Shown here one piece after another: positions 47,197-56,853 of a stretch of DNA of 64,000 bases; position 1 is the stretch's first letter; every line of letters starts with the position of its first letter. The stretch covers positions 20,611 through 84,610 of the forward strand of contig NZ_JADEXU010000014.1 in assembly GCF_015206895.1 (NCBI RefSeq), written 5' to 3'. The notes beneath the pieces are model-generated. The model searched no databases, was not told the origin of the DNA, and was given only the letters and a program-made list of their open reading frames with translations. The position numbers and the translations under genes are program-made. The stretch is from Nostoc sp. LEGE 12450. GTDB lineage: Bacteria; Cyanobacteriota; Cyanobacteriia; Cyanobacteriales; Nostocaceae.

Positions 47197-48270
47197 TCAG
47201 AAATTTTTTCTCAGAATTTCTTTAAACCACTCTTCAATGCGATCGCCCATAGCTTCTAAAGAATATAGAGTTTCTGCTTGCTGGCGACAAGTTTGTCTGT
47301 CAATTTCATCCAAATGCTTAATAGCTTCTACTAAACCTTGAACACTATCAGGTTCCACCAAAAAACCAGTTTTTCCTTCCTGGACAATTTCTGTTAAAGC
47401 ACCGCGACGATAAGCAATTAAAGGTACTCCACAAGCCAGCGCTTCTATTGCTACATTTCCAAATGCTTCTATCCAACGAGGAGTTACTAAAAGTGCTTGA
47501 CATTTACCTAGCTCCTTTTGTAGCTCAAACGTTGGTAAAAATCCTACATATTCTATAGGAGTATTAGGGTATTCTTGACAAATTTTTTCCCAATAAGATA
47601 CATCTTGTTTTAACCCGAATATTTTCAATTTAATACCAGTGATTTCTGCTGCTGCTACTGCATCTTCTAGCCCTTTCTCAGGAGCTATCCTACCTACCCA
47701 CGCCAAGCTCTGAGTTGGTTCCTGGCAAAATTGATAAATAGATAAATCCATGCCATTTAACAGACAAATACACCGATCTGCAAATGTGAAAGTAGCTGCC
47801 TGTGTTTGGCTGTGAACACCAATACTACCAGGAAAATTGATTGCTACTTGTTCAATAATCTCATCCATTACATCTGTCAAAGAACCCATACTGATCAGAT
47901 GTGCGATCGGGCAATTAAAAAATGGTGTTAAATAGAGTGGCAACCAATCATAAGCAAAATTAACAATCAAATCATAATCAGTTTGGACTTGACGAGCATA
48001 ATCCCACATATTCGCTAAAACAGAATTTTTATGCAGCAAAATTGGATCGCTACGACTCTGATTTTGTGCTGGTATCTGTATTAGTTCACCGGGAATTTCT
48101 CTAATCGGTAATGAATTGCTGATAGACCCTTGCGGTGCAACAATTTCTAATTTATATCCTCGCCGCAGCATTTCTGTAGCAATATTAGATAGGGTCAACT
48201 CTACTCCGCCTCCCAATCCTGAACCTAGTGGGCCCATTGGAGTAGACATAAATAATAATTTATGGTGCAT
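47197..48270 (-). CDS. Glycosyltransferase family 4
   Basis: A 357-aa GT-B enzyme. The N-terminal glycine loop is PLGSGLGGGVELTLSNIA. The donor side has WVGRIAPEKGLEDAVAAAE and an E-x7-E motif EAFGNVAIEALACGVPL. It is located between two methyltransferase genes on the same strand and is likely part of a polysaccharide or glycolipid pathway. The sugar donor cannot be told. One HIP1 site is near its 3' end, the last seen before a long HIP1-free stretch. Confidence 0.87.
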   Translation of the reverse strand: MHHKLLFMSTPMGPLGSGLGGGVELTLSNIATEMLRRGYKLEIVAPQGSISNSLPIREIPGELIQIPAQNQSRSDPILLHKNSVLANMWDYARQVQTDYDLIVNFAYDWLPLYLTPFFNCPIAHLISMGSLTDVMDEIIEQVAINFPGSIGVHSQTQAATFTFADRCICLLNGMDLSIYQFCQEPTQSLAWVGRIAPEKGLEDAVAAAEITGIKLKIFGLKQDVSYWEKICQEYPNTPIEYVGFLPTFELQKELGKCQALLVTPRWIEAFGNVAIEALACGVPLIAYRRGALTEIVQEGKTGFLVEPDSVQGLVEAIKHLDEIDRQTCRQQAETLYSLEAMGDRIEEWFKEILRKNF

Positions 48271-48363
48271 TTCCGTCGTTAATCTATTTTTATCAACATC
48301 GTTTTTTCAGCTAAATAACTTGTTTAGCGGGTTTCGCTATGGCTCCACCCAAAAAACATGTAA

Positions 48364-49113
48364 TTAAATTAAACTCTGCTTACGGTAGCAGCGAGTTGTA
48401 ATTAAGTAAGGGTGAAAAACCTCTAAAAATTGACTCTGAAGTGTATTGAAAAATGTTTCTACTACTTTCGGCTCATCTAAATGAAAAGGAAATTCTTGAT
48501 TAAAACCTTTAAAAAAATACCAATTCACTATCATTTTACCCTCAAAATTCAAAGATTGATAAAATTCTAATAACTGTTGGCTAGGGTCTGACAAATGTTC
48601 TAAAACATCAAAACACAAAATGGTATCAAATTTCTCTTTTACAGGCATTTCAAGAGTACAAATTATTTTTTTCCCCAGTCCCATTTTCTCTGCTCGATAC
48701 TGAACAAAATCACGATTAATCGGATTAATATCATAATAAATAACTTGCTCCACTTGTGGACAAAGAGCAGCACCAAGGGTATGAGTTCCTATTCCTCCAC
48801 CAAAATCTAACACTCTTCCTTGGGCACAATCTGCAATCAGCTGCAACATATCTCCAATATAAGCATAACTTGATAGATGCCAAGCCCCCAATTCAAACAA
48901 GTAAAGTTCTCCTACTTTCTCACGATAAAAAGCAGTTGCTTCTTCCCAATTAAAATCTTTGCGTCCTAAGTTTTTTATTTCCTCTTGTCCTGCTGCTAAC
49001 TTTGTCTCTATGGTTTCTGGAGCTAAATTTAAAAAATATTCTAGATGATGTTTTAAGTCAAATGAATTTTCTAAAAAGCTACTTAAGAAAGAAGGCGCAG
49101 TAGAGTTTACCAT
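48364..49113 (-). CDS. Class I SAM-dependent methyltransferase
   Basis: A 249-aa methyltransferase with motif I VLDFGGGIGTHTLGAAL and motif IV FDTILCFDVLEHLSDP. An extended N-terminal helical part (about residues 1-95, including LELGAWHLSSYAYI-like sequence) precedes it. It is 93 bases upstream of the GT4 gene on the same strand, so GT4 and both methyltransferases probably form one operon transcribed right to left. The substrate is unknown. Confidence 0.82.
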   Translation of the reverse strand: MVNSTAPSFLSSFLENSFDLKHHLEYFLNLAPETIETKLAAGQEEIKNLGRKDFNWEEATAFYREKVGELYLFELGAWHLSSYAYIGDMLQLIADCAQGRVLDFGGGIGTHTLGAALCPQVEQVIYYDINPINRDFVQYRAEKMGLGKKIICTLEMPVKEKFDTILCFDVLEHLSDPSQQLLEFYQSLNFEGKMIVNWYFFKGFNQEFPFHLDEPKVVETFFNTLQSQFLEVFHPYLITTRCYRKQSLI

Positions 49114-49248
49114 AAAATTTATATCACAATGAAATCAACGTATTCTATTATAGGATAGATATATACAGCTTTAACTTATTAACACTTGTAAACATCGATA
49201 AAAAATGTAGTATATTTGAGCAATAGTTTCTAAAAAATAGGGATTTTC

Positions 49249-50217
49249 ATGAAGATTGCCTTAGTTGCTGGAGGCTATATTCCTGCACCTCCCTTATCAA
49301 GTTCTATTTTGACTCTCATCCAAGAGTATAAATATTTTTTAGATAAGCTTGGACATCAAGTAGATATTTTTAATAATAAAGATGTCAATATAGTTATAGA
49401 TAAAATCAATAACGAAAATTATGATTTTGTGCATTTACACGCCCATGAATTTGCTAGTCAATTCAATAAAAACCTAGAACAAAAATATTGTTTTAGTTGT
49501 CATAATGGCTATTTTTTAAAACAAGATAAATGGGAAGAAGATTTTAAAGAAGGATTTCAACATTACCTAAATGCACCTGGGATAATTGCCCTTTCTAATC
49601 CAACAAAAAATACTTTTATTAAAGCAGGCTATTCAGGATACATATCAGTGCAAATAAACGGTATTGATACTCAAAAATTGAATTTTAAAGAACAAGGAAA
49701 TAATAAAGCTATTTGTTTGGGTTGGATTCAACCGAGAAAGCAGCAGAGATTGCTAGCAGAAACGATTGATGGTAAGTTAGGATTAGATTTTGTTGGGCCT
49801 TTAGATGACCCTAATTTTAGGGAAGGAAGCACGACAAAACATTTAGGTATCTGGAGTTTAAAACAAGTTTATAATAATCTCACAGATTATAATTGTTTAG
49901 TTTTAATTAGTAATGGGGAAATTGCACCGCTTGTAGTATTAGAAGCAATGGCGGCAGGTTTATGTGTCGTTGTTTCAGAATCTGCTAGTGCTAACTTACA
50001 CTCTAAAGAGTTTATTAAAGTTTTGCCAGATGATATATTAACTAACGCTACCGCCGAAAATAAAAAAATTGTTTGTGACACAATTATTGATTTAATTGAG
50101 AAAAATAAATCTTTTCGCCAAGAAATCGTAGAATATGTCAGGGCAAATTTTGATTTTAGTCACATCATCAAAAACTATATTCAGATGATTGACGATTTTA
50201 GCAAGTTTGATTATTAG
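49249..50217 (+). CDS. Glycosyltransferase (GT4-like)
   Basis: A 322-aa GT-B type protein, smaller than usual. The N-terminus MKIALVAGGYIPAPPLSSS is a nucleotide-sugar GT start; the C-terminal donor region reads CLGWIQPRKQQRLLAETI and GEIAPLVVLEAMAAGLCVVV, with an E-x7-E variant. It is AT-rich and has no HIP1 site. It is divergent from the methyltransferase gene at 48364, with about 135 bases between starts, so the intergenic gap carries both promoters. Confidence 0.82.
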   Translation: MKIALVAGGYIPAPPLSSSILTLIQEYKYFLDKLGHQVDIFNNKDVNIVIDKINNENYDFVHLHAHEFASQFNKNLEQKYCFSCHNGYFLKQDKWEEDFKEGFQHYLNAPGIIALSNPTKNTFIKAGYSGYISVQINGIDTQKLNFKEQGNNKAICLGWIQPRKQQRLLAETIDGKLGLDFVGPLDDPNFREGSTTKHLGIWSLKQVYNNLTDYNCLVLISNGEIAPLVVLEAMAAGLCVVVSESASANLHSKEFIKVLPDDILTNATAENKKIVCDTIIDLIEKNKSFRQEIVEYVRANFDFSHIIKNYIQMIDDFSKFDY

Positions 50218-50326
50218 TAAGTCATCATCAGTAACTGTGTATGCTTAATACTGTATCACAGTGATAGGCATGGGGTTAGCAGCAAATTTTGCAGCAAAAA
50301 TTAGAATATTTAAGGAAAAATGAATC

Positions 50327-51766
50327 ATGAATAAAGAAACGATAGAATTTATTGACAGAACATTGTTAGCAGATGGAGATTATGTTTCAGTTGGGCTTGA
50401 AATTATCAAACCAGATAAATGTTTTCCCAATATGATTGTAGAAGATATAAATACTTCTGATTTGCATTCTCTAAAATGCAAAATTCCTCATAACCTGTAT
50501 GTAGATAAAAGAGAAACAGAGGTAGGATTTCTCAGTCGGGATGAAGCACATATTCTTTATAATACTGCTCATAAGTTTAGGGATAAAAAAGCTTTAGCTA
50601 TTGGCTGTTGGTATGGTTGGTCTGTCTGTCATCTGGCATTAGCAGGAGTAAAATTAGATGTAATTGATGCTCTATTAGCCAGAAAAGATATTCATGAAAG
50701 TGTAACTAACTCTCTGCAATGTGCAGGTGTCCTGGATTCAGTTAATTTAGTAAGTAGTAATATTCCACAAAAAATAGAGGAGTTATCCGAACAATTACAA
50801 CGCAAGTGGTCATTGATTTTTATTGACGGAACTAATGAAGCTATAAATCCACTTAGTTATGCAATTATCTGCGAACAATTAGCAGAAACAGAAGCTTTTA
50901 TTCTATTTAATAATTTAAATTCTCCCGATGTTACCCAAGGCTTAGATTACTTAAAGCAAAAAGGGTGGAATACAATGATTTATCAAACAAGACAAATTAT
51001 GGGAGTTGCTTGGCGTGGCAATATTGAGCCAGTCCAACATCAGCCAGATCCAAATATTAATTGGAGTGTACCGGAGCATTTGCAAAACTATCATGTAAGT
51101 GAATTATCATCAGATTCAGTAAATGAATTTATGGAAATTATTACTGCTATCCGACCTTATACCTTATTGGGCGAAATACGCTTATTTTCACTTTACTCTC
51201 TAGCAAAAAAAATTTGTATAGAAGATATTCCCGGAAATTTTGTTGAATGTGGAAGTTATAAAGGGGGAGCAGCAGCACTTTTAGCATCCGTAATTAAGCG
51301 ATACAGCTTGCGCCCACGTCTACTTTATGCCTGTGATACTTTTGAAGGAATGCCCGAACCGACGGAAATAGATATATATAATGGAATACCTGCAAACGAA
51401 ACTGGGTTTGGAGTTGGCACTTTAAAAGCCCCAATTGGAGAAAATATACAAGCGATTTGTCAATTGTTAAAAGTCCAAGATATTGTTGTACCTGTTAAGG
51501 GTTTGTTTGCTAATACATTGCCTCAATATAAAGCAGAGATAGGCAATATTGCTTTTATGCACGCTGATGGAGACTGGTATGAATCAACAATGGATATCTT
51601 CAATACGCTCTATGATAGCGTTGTTATTAATGGCATGATTCAGGTGGATGACTATGGCCATTGGGATGGTTGCCAAAAAGCCTTACATGACTTTGAGCGT
51701 TTGAAAGAAGAGAAATTTAACCTGCATAGAATTGACTACACTGCGGTGTGGTTTAAGAAGGGTTAA
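50327..51766 (+). CDS. Two-domain protein: class I methyltransferase-like plus TylF/MycF O-methyltransferase
   Basis: A 479-aa protein. Residues 75-230 resemble a Rossmann methyltransferase (KALAIGCWYGWSVCHLALAG, WSLIFIDGTNEA). Residues about 265-479 match the TylF/MycF macrocin O-methyltransferase family (IPGNFVECGSYKGGAAALLA, CDTFEGMPEP, FMHADGDWYESTMDI, QVDDYGHWDGCQKAL). TylF enzymes methylate deoxysugars on small molecules or glycans. The N-terminal domain carries CmcI-like features and may be inactive. A decayed copy of the 3' end lies at 52927-53200. The gene is plus-strand after the glycosyltransferase. Confidence 0.85.
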   Translation: MNKETIEFIDRTLLADGDYVSVGLEIIKPDKCFPNMIVEDINTSDLHSLKCKIPHNLYVDKRETEVGFLSRDEAHILYNTAHKFRDKKALAIGCWYGWSVCHLALAGVKLDVIDALLARKDIHESVTNSLQCAGVLDSVNLVSSNIPQKIEELSEQLQRKWSLIFIDGTNEAINPLSYAIICEQLAETEAFILFNNLNSPDVTQGLDYLKQKGWNTMIYQTRQIMGVAWRGNIEPVQHQPDPNINWSVPEHLQNYHVSELSSDSVNEFMEIITAIRPYTLLGEIRLFSLYSLAKKICIEDIPGNFVECGSYKGGAAALLASVIKRYSLRPRLLYACDTFEGMPEPTEIDIYNGIPANETGFGVGTLKAPIGENIQAICQLLKVQDIVVPVKGLFANTLPQYKAEIGNIAFMHADGDWYESTMDIFNTLYDSVVINGMIQVDDYGHWDGCQKALHDFERLKEEKFNLHRIDYTAVWFKKG

Positions 51767-51880
51767 ATAATATTTAACAGCCCAATACTTTTAGAAGGAT
51801 GTCACTTAATTTTTGAGTTATGTATTGGTCTGTTAAATATCTCCCTAAGTTTTATTCAATTTGGATAAATTAGGTATTTT

Positions 51881-52654
51881 TTACCAGACTAAAGTACAAT
51901 CCCCTGGGTCTAATATGCCAACTTCTTTATTGACTCTGATTGTGGGAATGATTTTAATTAACTCTTCTTTTGTATATGAATTAAAATCTTTTGGATTAAT
52001 TTCATTGTATGTAATATAGCCTTTAGTGGCAGAAAGAAGCACCTTTTCTAGATAAATATCTTGTATTTCTCGCCTCAGTTCCGTGAAGGCATAATTGCTA
52101 ATTACAAGATCATAATTTTCTTTAGGTAATTCATTCATTGTCTTATAGACTAACGTCGTTTTTAATGGGTAATGATCTAAATATCTTTGAGCTAGCATTA
52201 GCACTGGTTTTAGATCCACCAACGTATAGGTTTTTACCTTAAAATAACTACTGACAATTCTACCTAGCCCTCCATAACCAACTCCAATTTCACATATATT
52301 TAAGTTGTCTAGAGTGCCAAATTCAGATTCCAAATCTGACAGAATTTTTATGTATCTCAGGGTAGGTGGTGCAATTGTACCAATGCCCTCATAATCAAAA
52401 ACTATAGGATTGCCAATCCGATCATTTTTAAGAAACTCATTAATCTTACTCAATACCTTAGAGGAAGAATTTTTGGTTGCTTCGAGATACTCTAAGCCTT
52501 GACCAAAGTCATCGTGTTCTAATGCGATCTTGTATATTTCATTGCGACGAAAATCTTTAAATATGGAAGAATCCAAGCTAGCTTTTAAACAGAATTCAGG
52601 ATAGTCAATATTGTCAGTCAGGCTGGTTTGTAAAACCTTATCTTGGGAGTTCAT
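51881..52654 (-). CDS. Putative sugar O-methyltransferase (NanM-like)
   Basis: A 257-aa protein with motif I NICEIGVGYGGLGRIVSSY and motif IV YDLVISNYAFTELRREIQ, the pattern of the putative sugar O-methyltransferase family. The N-terminal 100 residues are helical and variable. A C-terminal NEINPKDFNSYTKEEL segment is characteristic. It is convergent with the TylF-type gene. It extends the surface-glycan cluster; the specific sugar is unknown. No HIP1 site seen. Confidence 0.8.
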   Translation of the reverse strand: MNSQDKVLQTSLTDNIDYPEFCLKASLDSSIFKDFRRNEIYKIALEHDDFGQGLEYLEATKNSSSKVLSKINEFLKNDRIGNPIVFDYEGIGTIAPPTLRYIKILSDLESEFGTLDNLNICEIGVGYGGLGRIVSSYFKVKTYTLVDLKPVLMLAQRYLDHYPLKTTLVYKTMNELPKENYDLVISNYAFTELRREIQDIYLEKVLLSATKGYITYNEINPKDFNSYTKEELIKIIPTIRVNKEVGILDPGDCTLVW

Positions 52655-52926
52655 GCTTACTACTGTCCTTATTTAGGCATAACTATTTATTCAACTTAGT
52701 TGCCCAGCTAGTCTATAAATGAAGAGTCATAAATCACTTATAAATAAAAGCTGAATACAGAAGAGTCTATGAATAGTTCTTCTGTAAGCTACTAAGCAGA
52801 TATTGTGATAGAGGTCGATGCTTAATAGTTCTCTTACCTCAGAGTTTGGTTATAAAACTGACCTCAACTCTTACGTGTAAAATTACCACACATCAGCTAG
52901 AGATTCAATATTTTGGATAAAACAAC
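52655..52926. other. AT-rich intergenic sequence upstream of the methyltransferase
   Basis: About 270 bases with no gene or repeat recognised; presumably the promoter of the 51881-52654 gene. Confidence 0.35.
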
Positions 52927-53200
52927 CTAAATACGCTCTATGAGAGCGTTATCGCTAATGGTATAATTATAATGCTGATGAGTAACTACGGTTATTGGGA
53001 AAACTACTATACCAATTATTTCCGAAACTGCACAAAATCAAGGTTGGTCACACTTGGGTCTTAGCCGCAAAGTCTGACCAACCTCACAGGTAATCGGGAT
53101 CAGAAAGCTTTACATGAGTTTGAGGATTTGAGAGGTAAGCAATTTAGCCTTCATCAAATTGCTTACAGTATAGTGTATTTTAAGAAGAGTAAATTTATAG
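52927..53200 (+). pseudogene. TylF-like methyltransferase 3' remnant with a ~100-bp insertion
   Basis: Positions 52929-52998 match 51601-51670 of the intact gene (aatacgctctatgagagcgt against aatacgctctatgatagcgt), reading NTLYESVIANGIII then NYGYW. After an insertion of about 100 bases, 53100-53190 match 51672-51765 (QKALHEFEDLRGKQFSLHQ, VYFKKS). The upstream three quarters of the gene are missing. The insertion contains an inverted repeat aggttggtca/tgaccaacct (53041-53050 and 53075-53084). Confidence 0.82.
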
Positions 53201-53380
53201 ATACTCAACACATATAAAAATAGATTAAAGATATAAACATAAATACTTACATAGTGAGTTTTTAGTCTCATTATTATCAGGTTATTAATTTATCTATGAA
53301 GTCTTAAATCATTCTTTATTCTTCATAATTATAGATTTTTTTTTCATCCTTCAGATAATGCAATTGGTAAACTACTTGGC

Positions 53381-54700
53381 ATGAACTTTATTATTTTTAA
53401 ATCCCAAATTCAAAAAAACTTCCGCCAGATGACCAATTCTGGTTGGCGGCTTTCGCTAGTAGGAATTATTCTGAGTATATTTTTAATGTTCTTATATGGT
53501 TGTCAGGGGACATTCCAGAATAATGATAGAGTAATTAATCTGAGTTTATGGCAATCAATAAATCCTCCTGCTAATCGGGATGTGTTTAACAAACTAGTAA
53601 ATAAGTTTAATCAAACTCATACTGATATCCAAGTAGAATCTATCTTCATAGGTCAACCCCAATTGCCAAAAATATTAACAGCAGTTGTGGGCAATACACC
53701 TCCAGATATTCTGTCATTCGATCCTCAATTGACAGGTCAGTTTATGGAACTAAGGGCAATTCGACCTTTAGAAGAATGGCTGGACAAATTGCCATTGAAG
53801 TCGGAAATTAGCCCCAACCTATTGGAGGAATTAAAATTAGACGGTCATCTTTGGTCAATTCCACTTTACACTAGCAATCTAGGGATTTTTTACCGACCTA
53901 AACTTTTTCAAGCTGCGGGAATTACGCAAATTCCTAAAACTTGGGAAGAGTTAAGGGAAGTCGCCAAAAAATTGACCATAGACCGGAATGGTGATAATAA
54001 ACCTGAACAGTACGGAATGTTGCTGCCTTTAGGAAAGGGAGAATGGACTGTCTTTAGTTGGTTTCCTTTTTTATTGGGTGCTGGCGGCGAGGTAGTGACA
54101 AATAACCGTCCGAATTTAACGAATCAGGCAGCTATTAGTGCCTTGCAATTCTGGCAAAACCTCATGAAAGATGGATCAGTAATGCTTTCGCCTCCAGAAC
54201 GTGGTTATGAAGAGGATGCTTTTATCACGGGCCGGGTTGCGATGCAAATCACAGGGCCTTGGACTTACATCATGAAGTCTAATGTTGATTATGAAGTTTT
54301 CCCTATACCTGCAAGTGTTGAACCTGCTACGGTGACAGCAACGGGAATATTGTATCTAATGAAGACCACGCCAGCAAGAGAGAAAGCAGCACTCAAATTT
54401 TTGGAGTATGTTTTGAGTGAAGACTTTCAAAAAGAATGGAGTGTCGGAACGGGTTTTTTACCAGTTAATATCAAAGCTGGTCAAAGTGAAGCTTTTAAGG
54501 AATTTATTAGCAAAAAACCAGTCTTAAAAGTGTTTATGGAGCAGATATCTGTATCACTTCCTCGACCAATTATTGCTGGATATAGTCGTCTTTCTGACAG
54601 TCTTGGTAGAGCGATCGAGGCGACATTACTAGGTGAGTCTGCCGAAAAAGCACTCAAGGCAGCACAAGAACGTTTAGAACTTATTTGGGATGACAAATGA
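53381..54700 (+). CDS. ABC transporter sugar-binding lipoprotein (SBP family 1)
   Basis: A 439-aa extracytoplasmic solute-binding protein. The signal peptide LSLVGIILSIFLMFLYGC ends at lipidated Cys41 (Cys25 if Met17 at 53429 is the true start, which gives a more usual leader). The rest matches carbohydrate-binding proteins: LSLWQSINPPANRDVFNKLV, GNTPPDILSFDPQ, YTSNLGIFYRPKLFQ and GRVAMQITGPWTY. It captures a sugar or related ligand for an importer, but no permease or ATPase gene is adjacent. Neither start has a clear ribosome binding site. Confidence 0.87.
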   Translation: MNFIIFKSQIQKNFRQMTNSGWRLSLVGIILSIFLMFLYGCQGTFQNNDRVINLSLWQSINPPANRDVFNKLVNKFNQTHTDIQVESIFIGQPQLPKILTAVVGNTPPDILSFDPQLTGQFMELRAIRPLEEWLDKLPLKSEISPNLLEELKLDGHLWSIPLYTSNLGIFYRPKLFQAAGITQIPKTWEELREVAKKLTIDRNGDNKPEQYGMLLPLGKGEWTVFSWFPFLLGAGGEVVTNNRPNLTNQAAISALQFWQNLMKDGSVMLSPPERGYEEDAFITGRVAMQITGPWTYIMKSNVDYEVFPIPASVEPATVTATGILYLMKTTPAREKAALKFLEYVLSEDFQKEWSVGTGFLPVNIKAGQSEAFKEFISKKPVLKVFMEQISVSLPRPIIAGYSRLSDSLGRAIEATLLGESAEKALKAAQERLELIWDDK

Positions 54701-54721
54701 AAATCCTGAAGGAACTCTAGT

Positions 54722-55438
54722 TTAGCGATGTGAATTTTTTTTTAATGTACACAAACCAATTGCTGGTATAGCTCCCAGTATGACTGCCGTAAGCCCTTGT
54801 CCACTCCAATACAATATAAAATTACGGCTTGCTTCTGGAATCAGATTTTGTACCAGAAAAAGCAACCAAACCAAAATAGTAATTAATAAAAAAGCAATTG
54901 AAGGTAAAAAATTCCACCACCAAATACCTGCTGTATATCGCCTCAGTACCAGCCATTGGCAAAGCCCCAGCCAAACACCCGAAATTATATATGCGATCGC
55001 AGATAAAAATCCGAAAATAAAAGTTTCTTCAGGTGATGATGAGGCTATGGATGAAATGTAGTTAATCCAGGCTGTAGAAACACCGTTGGCAATCAGCCAA
55101 CCAATGCTAGTCGCAAATAGCCATTGTAAACCTGGTAAATATCGGTAAACAATCAGGGCTTGGTCAGCAGCAAAAATTACGGCAAATACAACGTTACTGA
55201 GACTTCTGACCAAAATACTCCATGTTTGTGCCTGGAGAGCAATACTCGGTGAGTTTTGGAGAATAATTTTCTCTAAGGCGATACTGGCAATGCCACCCAC
55301 AACCCATCCAATCAGGGTCATTAAGGTAAACTGAATAAAGAACCTCTGTCGCTGCGATCGCGGAATCAAAAAGTTTCCTGAATTAAGCTCGTTTTTAGCA
55401 GATGCAACACGATCGGGACTATTAGAGTCAGTTTCCAT
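54722..55438 (-). CDS. Hypothetical multi-pass membrane protein
   Basis: A 238-aa integral membrane protein with five to six predicted helices (for example FTLMTLIGWVVGGIASIAL, IIYAISG-like and AFLLITILVWLLFLV regions). GLCQWLVLRRYTAGIWWW and GLQWLFATSIGWLIANGV form two similar sub-units, suggesting an internal duplication. Such Q-W-L-V-L-R motifs are common in cyanobacterial membrane proteins of unknown function. It is convergent with the solute-binding gene. Confidence 0.75.
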   Translation of the reverse strand: METDSNSPDRVASAKNELNSGNFLIPRSQRQRFFIQFTLMTLIGWVVGGIASIALEKIILQNSPSIALQAQTWSILVRSLSNVVFAVIFAADQALIVYRYLPGLQWLFATSIGWLIANGVSTAWINYISSIASSSPEETFIFGFLSAIAYIISGVWLGLCQWLVLRRYTAGIWWWNFLPSIAFLLITILVWLLFLVQNLIPEASRNFILYWSGQGLTAVILGAIPAIGLCTLKKNSHR

Positions 55439-56166
55439 AAGAAATTAGGGTAGCGAGGGAATAGGGAGATTAGGAAGATAGGGGAGCAGGAGGAGAATGA
55501 CTAATGCCCACTCCTCAGTTAAATATTGATTCTTGTTTTATCCTATTTCTCACTCGTCAGTCCCTATTTTCTATTATTTGCCACTCTCTAAAAGCAAGTC
55601 TATTATGTCAATAATAGCAGTGGATTCTCAATAAATTCGGAGCTAATCTCATTAACTTAAGCTTATTGCTAAAGGGTTAAGAGTCGCCCGTCATAGATAT
55701 ATGCCTAACACAACGCCAGTTGCTGTCCTGCGCGAATGCTCAGAGCCTAGCTTGCTTCCCCGTAGGGGTACAAGTCGGTATCAGCCAACGCAGTGGCTTC
55801 CCTACAGAAATTTTATTTTTACTTTATAAATAACCTCTTAACCTTAGTTGCGATCAAGAGTAATTTAGATGCGTTTGTTCTGCCCACTAAAATTGCACAA
55901 GACACTTCACTTAATCTTTAAAGGAATTTTGGTGTATATACCGTATCTTTTCTTTTGCGAGTTGGAAAAATCAGAATAGTAGTACAAAGCATCAAGATAA
56001 ACTTACATCTTCGAGCTTGTTGTGCTCGACAACAGTCATATAGAAAAAATAATACTTTTTGATTTTCTTCTAGGTTGTTCGAGTAATGAAACTAGTTTTA
56101 CATAGCTAGGTTTCAAGAAAAGTTCAGTCTTAATTATCTTTGTGTTCTTCAAGATTTATTACTAGA
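55439..56166. other. Intergenic region with dispersed repeats
   Basis: About 730 bases between divergent genes. STRR-like aggggagcaggaggag is near 55480-55495. A dispersed repeat (gcttgcttccccgtagggg) lies at about 55750-55770. A small inverted repeat cgagc/gctcg is at about 56012-56028. No credible gene. Confidence 0.5.
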
Positions 56167-56853
56167 ATGCTGCAAAAAATCTCCTTGGCTTTACTCGGAA
56201 CAACCGCTGTCGTCATGAGTGCGAATCCAGCTAGTGCCGTAACTCTGCAAGTCAATACTGGCCCGTTCTCTAGCTATGCTGATGCTAAAACTGTCACCTT
56301 TGACGATGGCACCGCAAATGATCCTAATGGATTTGTTACTTACTCTAATATTACTAGTAACATTGTTCAAGGTAGCGTATCTAGTCAATACGCCTCACCT
56401 TATGGGGATAACACCAAATTTCTAACAATTGCTCCAAAAAATAGTAATGTTGCAGGCGACAGTGGTTTTGTAAATATTGCCTTCAAAGAAGCTGTTAATT
56501 ATTTCGGTTTTTATGCCGGTTCATTGGATGATTACAACTTTGTTGACATTTACAAAGGTAATCAGTTGGTAAAGACTTTTAGTGGTGCAGATGTGCCAAC
56601 TGCTATAGCTAATGGTAGTTGGACTAGCACTCAAGCTAATATGTTTATCAATCTTGTAGCTGACACAGGAGAAACATTTGACCGTGTTGTAATGCGCTCA
56701 AATGGTATTGCCTTTGAAACAGATAACCACGCCTATAGACTAGCTCAAAGTGTTCCTGAATCTAATGCGATGTTAGGTGTGTTAGCAATTGGTGCTTGTG
56801 GTATGACTTCACTCTTCAAACGCTCACAACAGAAAGTGGCAGTGAAAGGATAA
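56167..56853 (+). CDS. PEP-CTERM sorting domain protein
   Basis: A 228-aa exported protein from ATG 56167; a TTG start nine codons upstream is less likely because it adds charged residues before the leader. The signal peptide is MLQKISLALLGTTAVVMSANPASA. The body reads TVTFDDGTANDPNGFVTY-like and VNIAFKEAVNYFGFYAGSLD, as in PEP-CTERM beta-sandwich proteins. The C-terminus is VPESNAMLGVLAIGACG with basic KRSQQK, an atypical PEP motif with Ser in place of Pro. Probably cell-surface. Confidence 0.83.
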   Translation: MLQKISLALLGTTAVVMSANPASAVTLQVNTGPFSSYADAKTVTFDDGTANDPNGFVTYSNITSNIVQGSVSSQYASPYGDNTKFLTIAPKNSNVAGDSGFVNIAFKEAVNYFGFYAGSLDDYNFVDIYKGNQLVKTFSGADVPTAIANGSWTSTQANMFINLVADTGETFDRVVMRSNGIAFETDNHAYRLAQSVPESNAMLGVLAIGACGMTSLFKRSQQKVAVKG

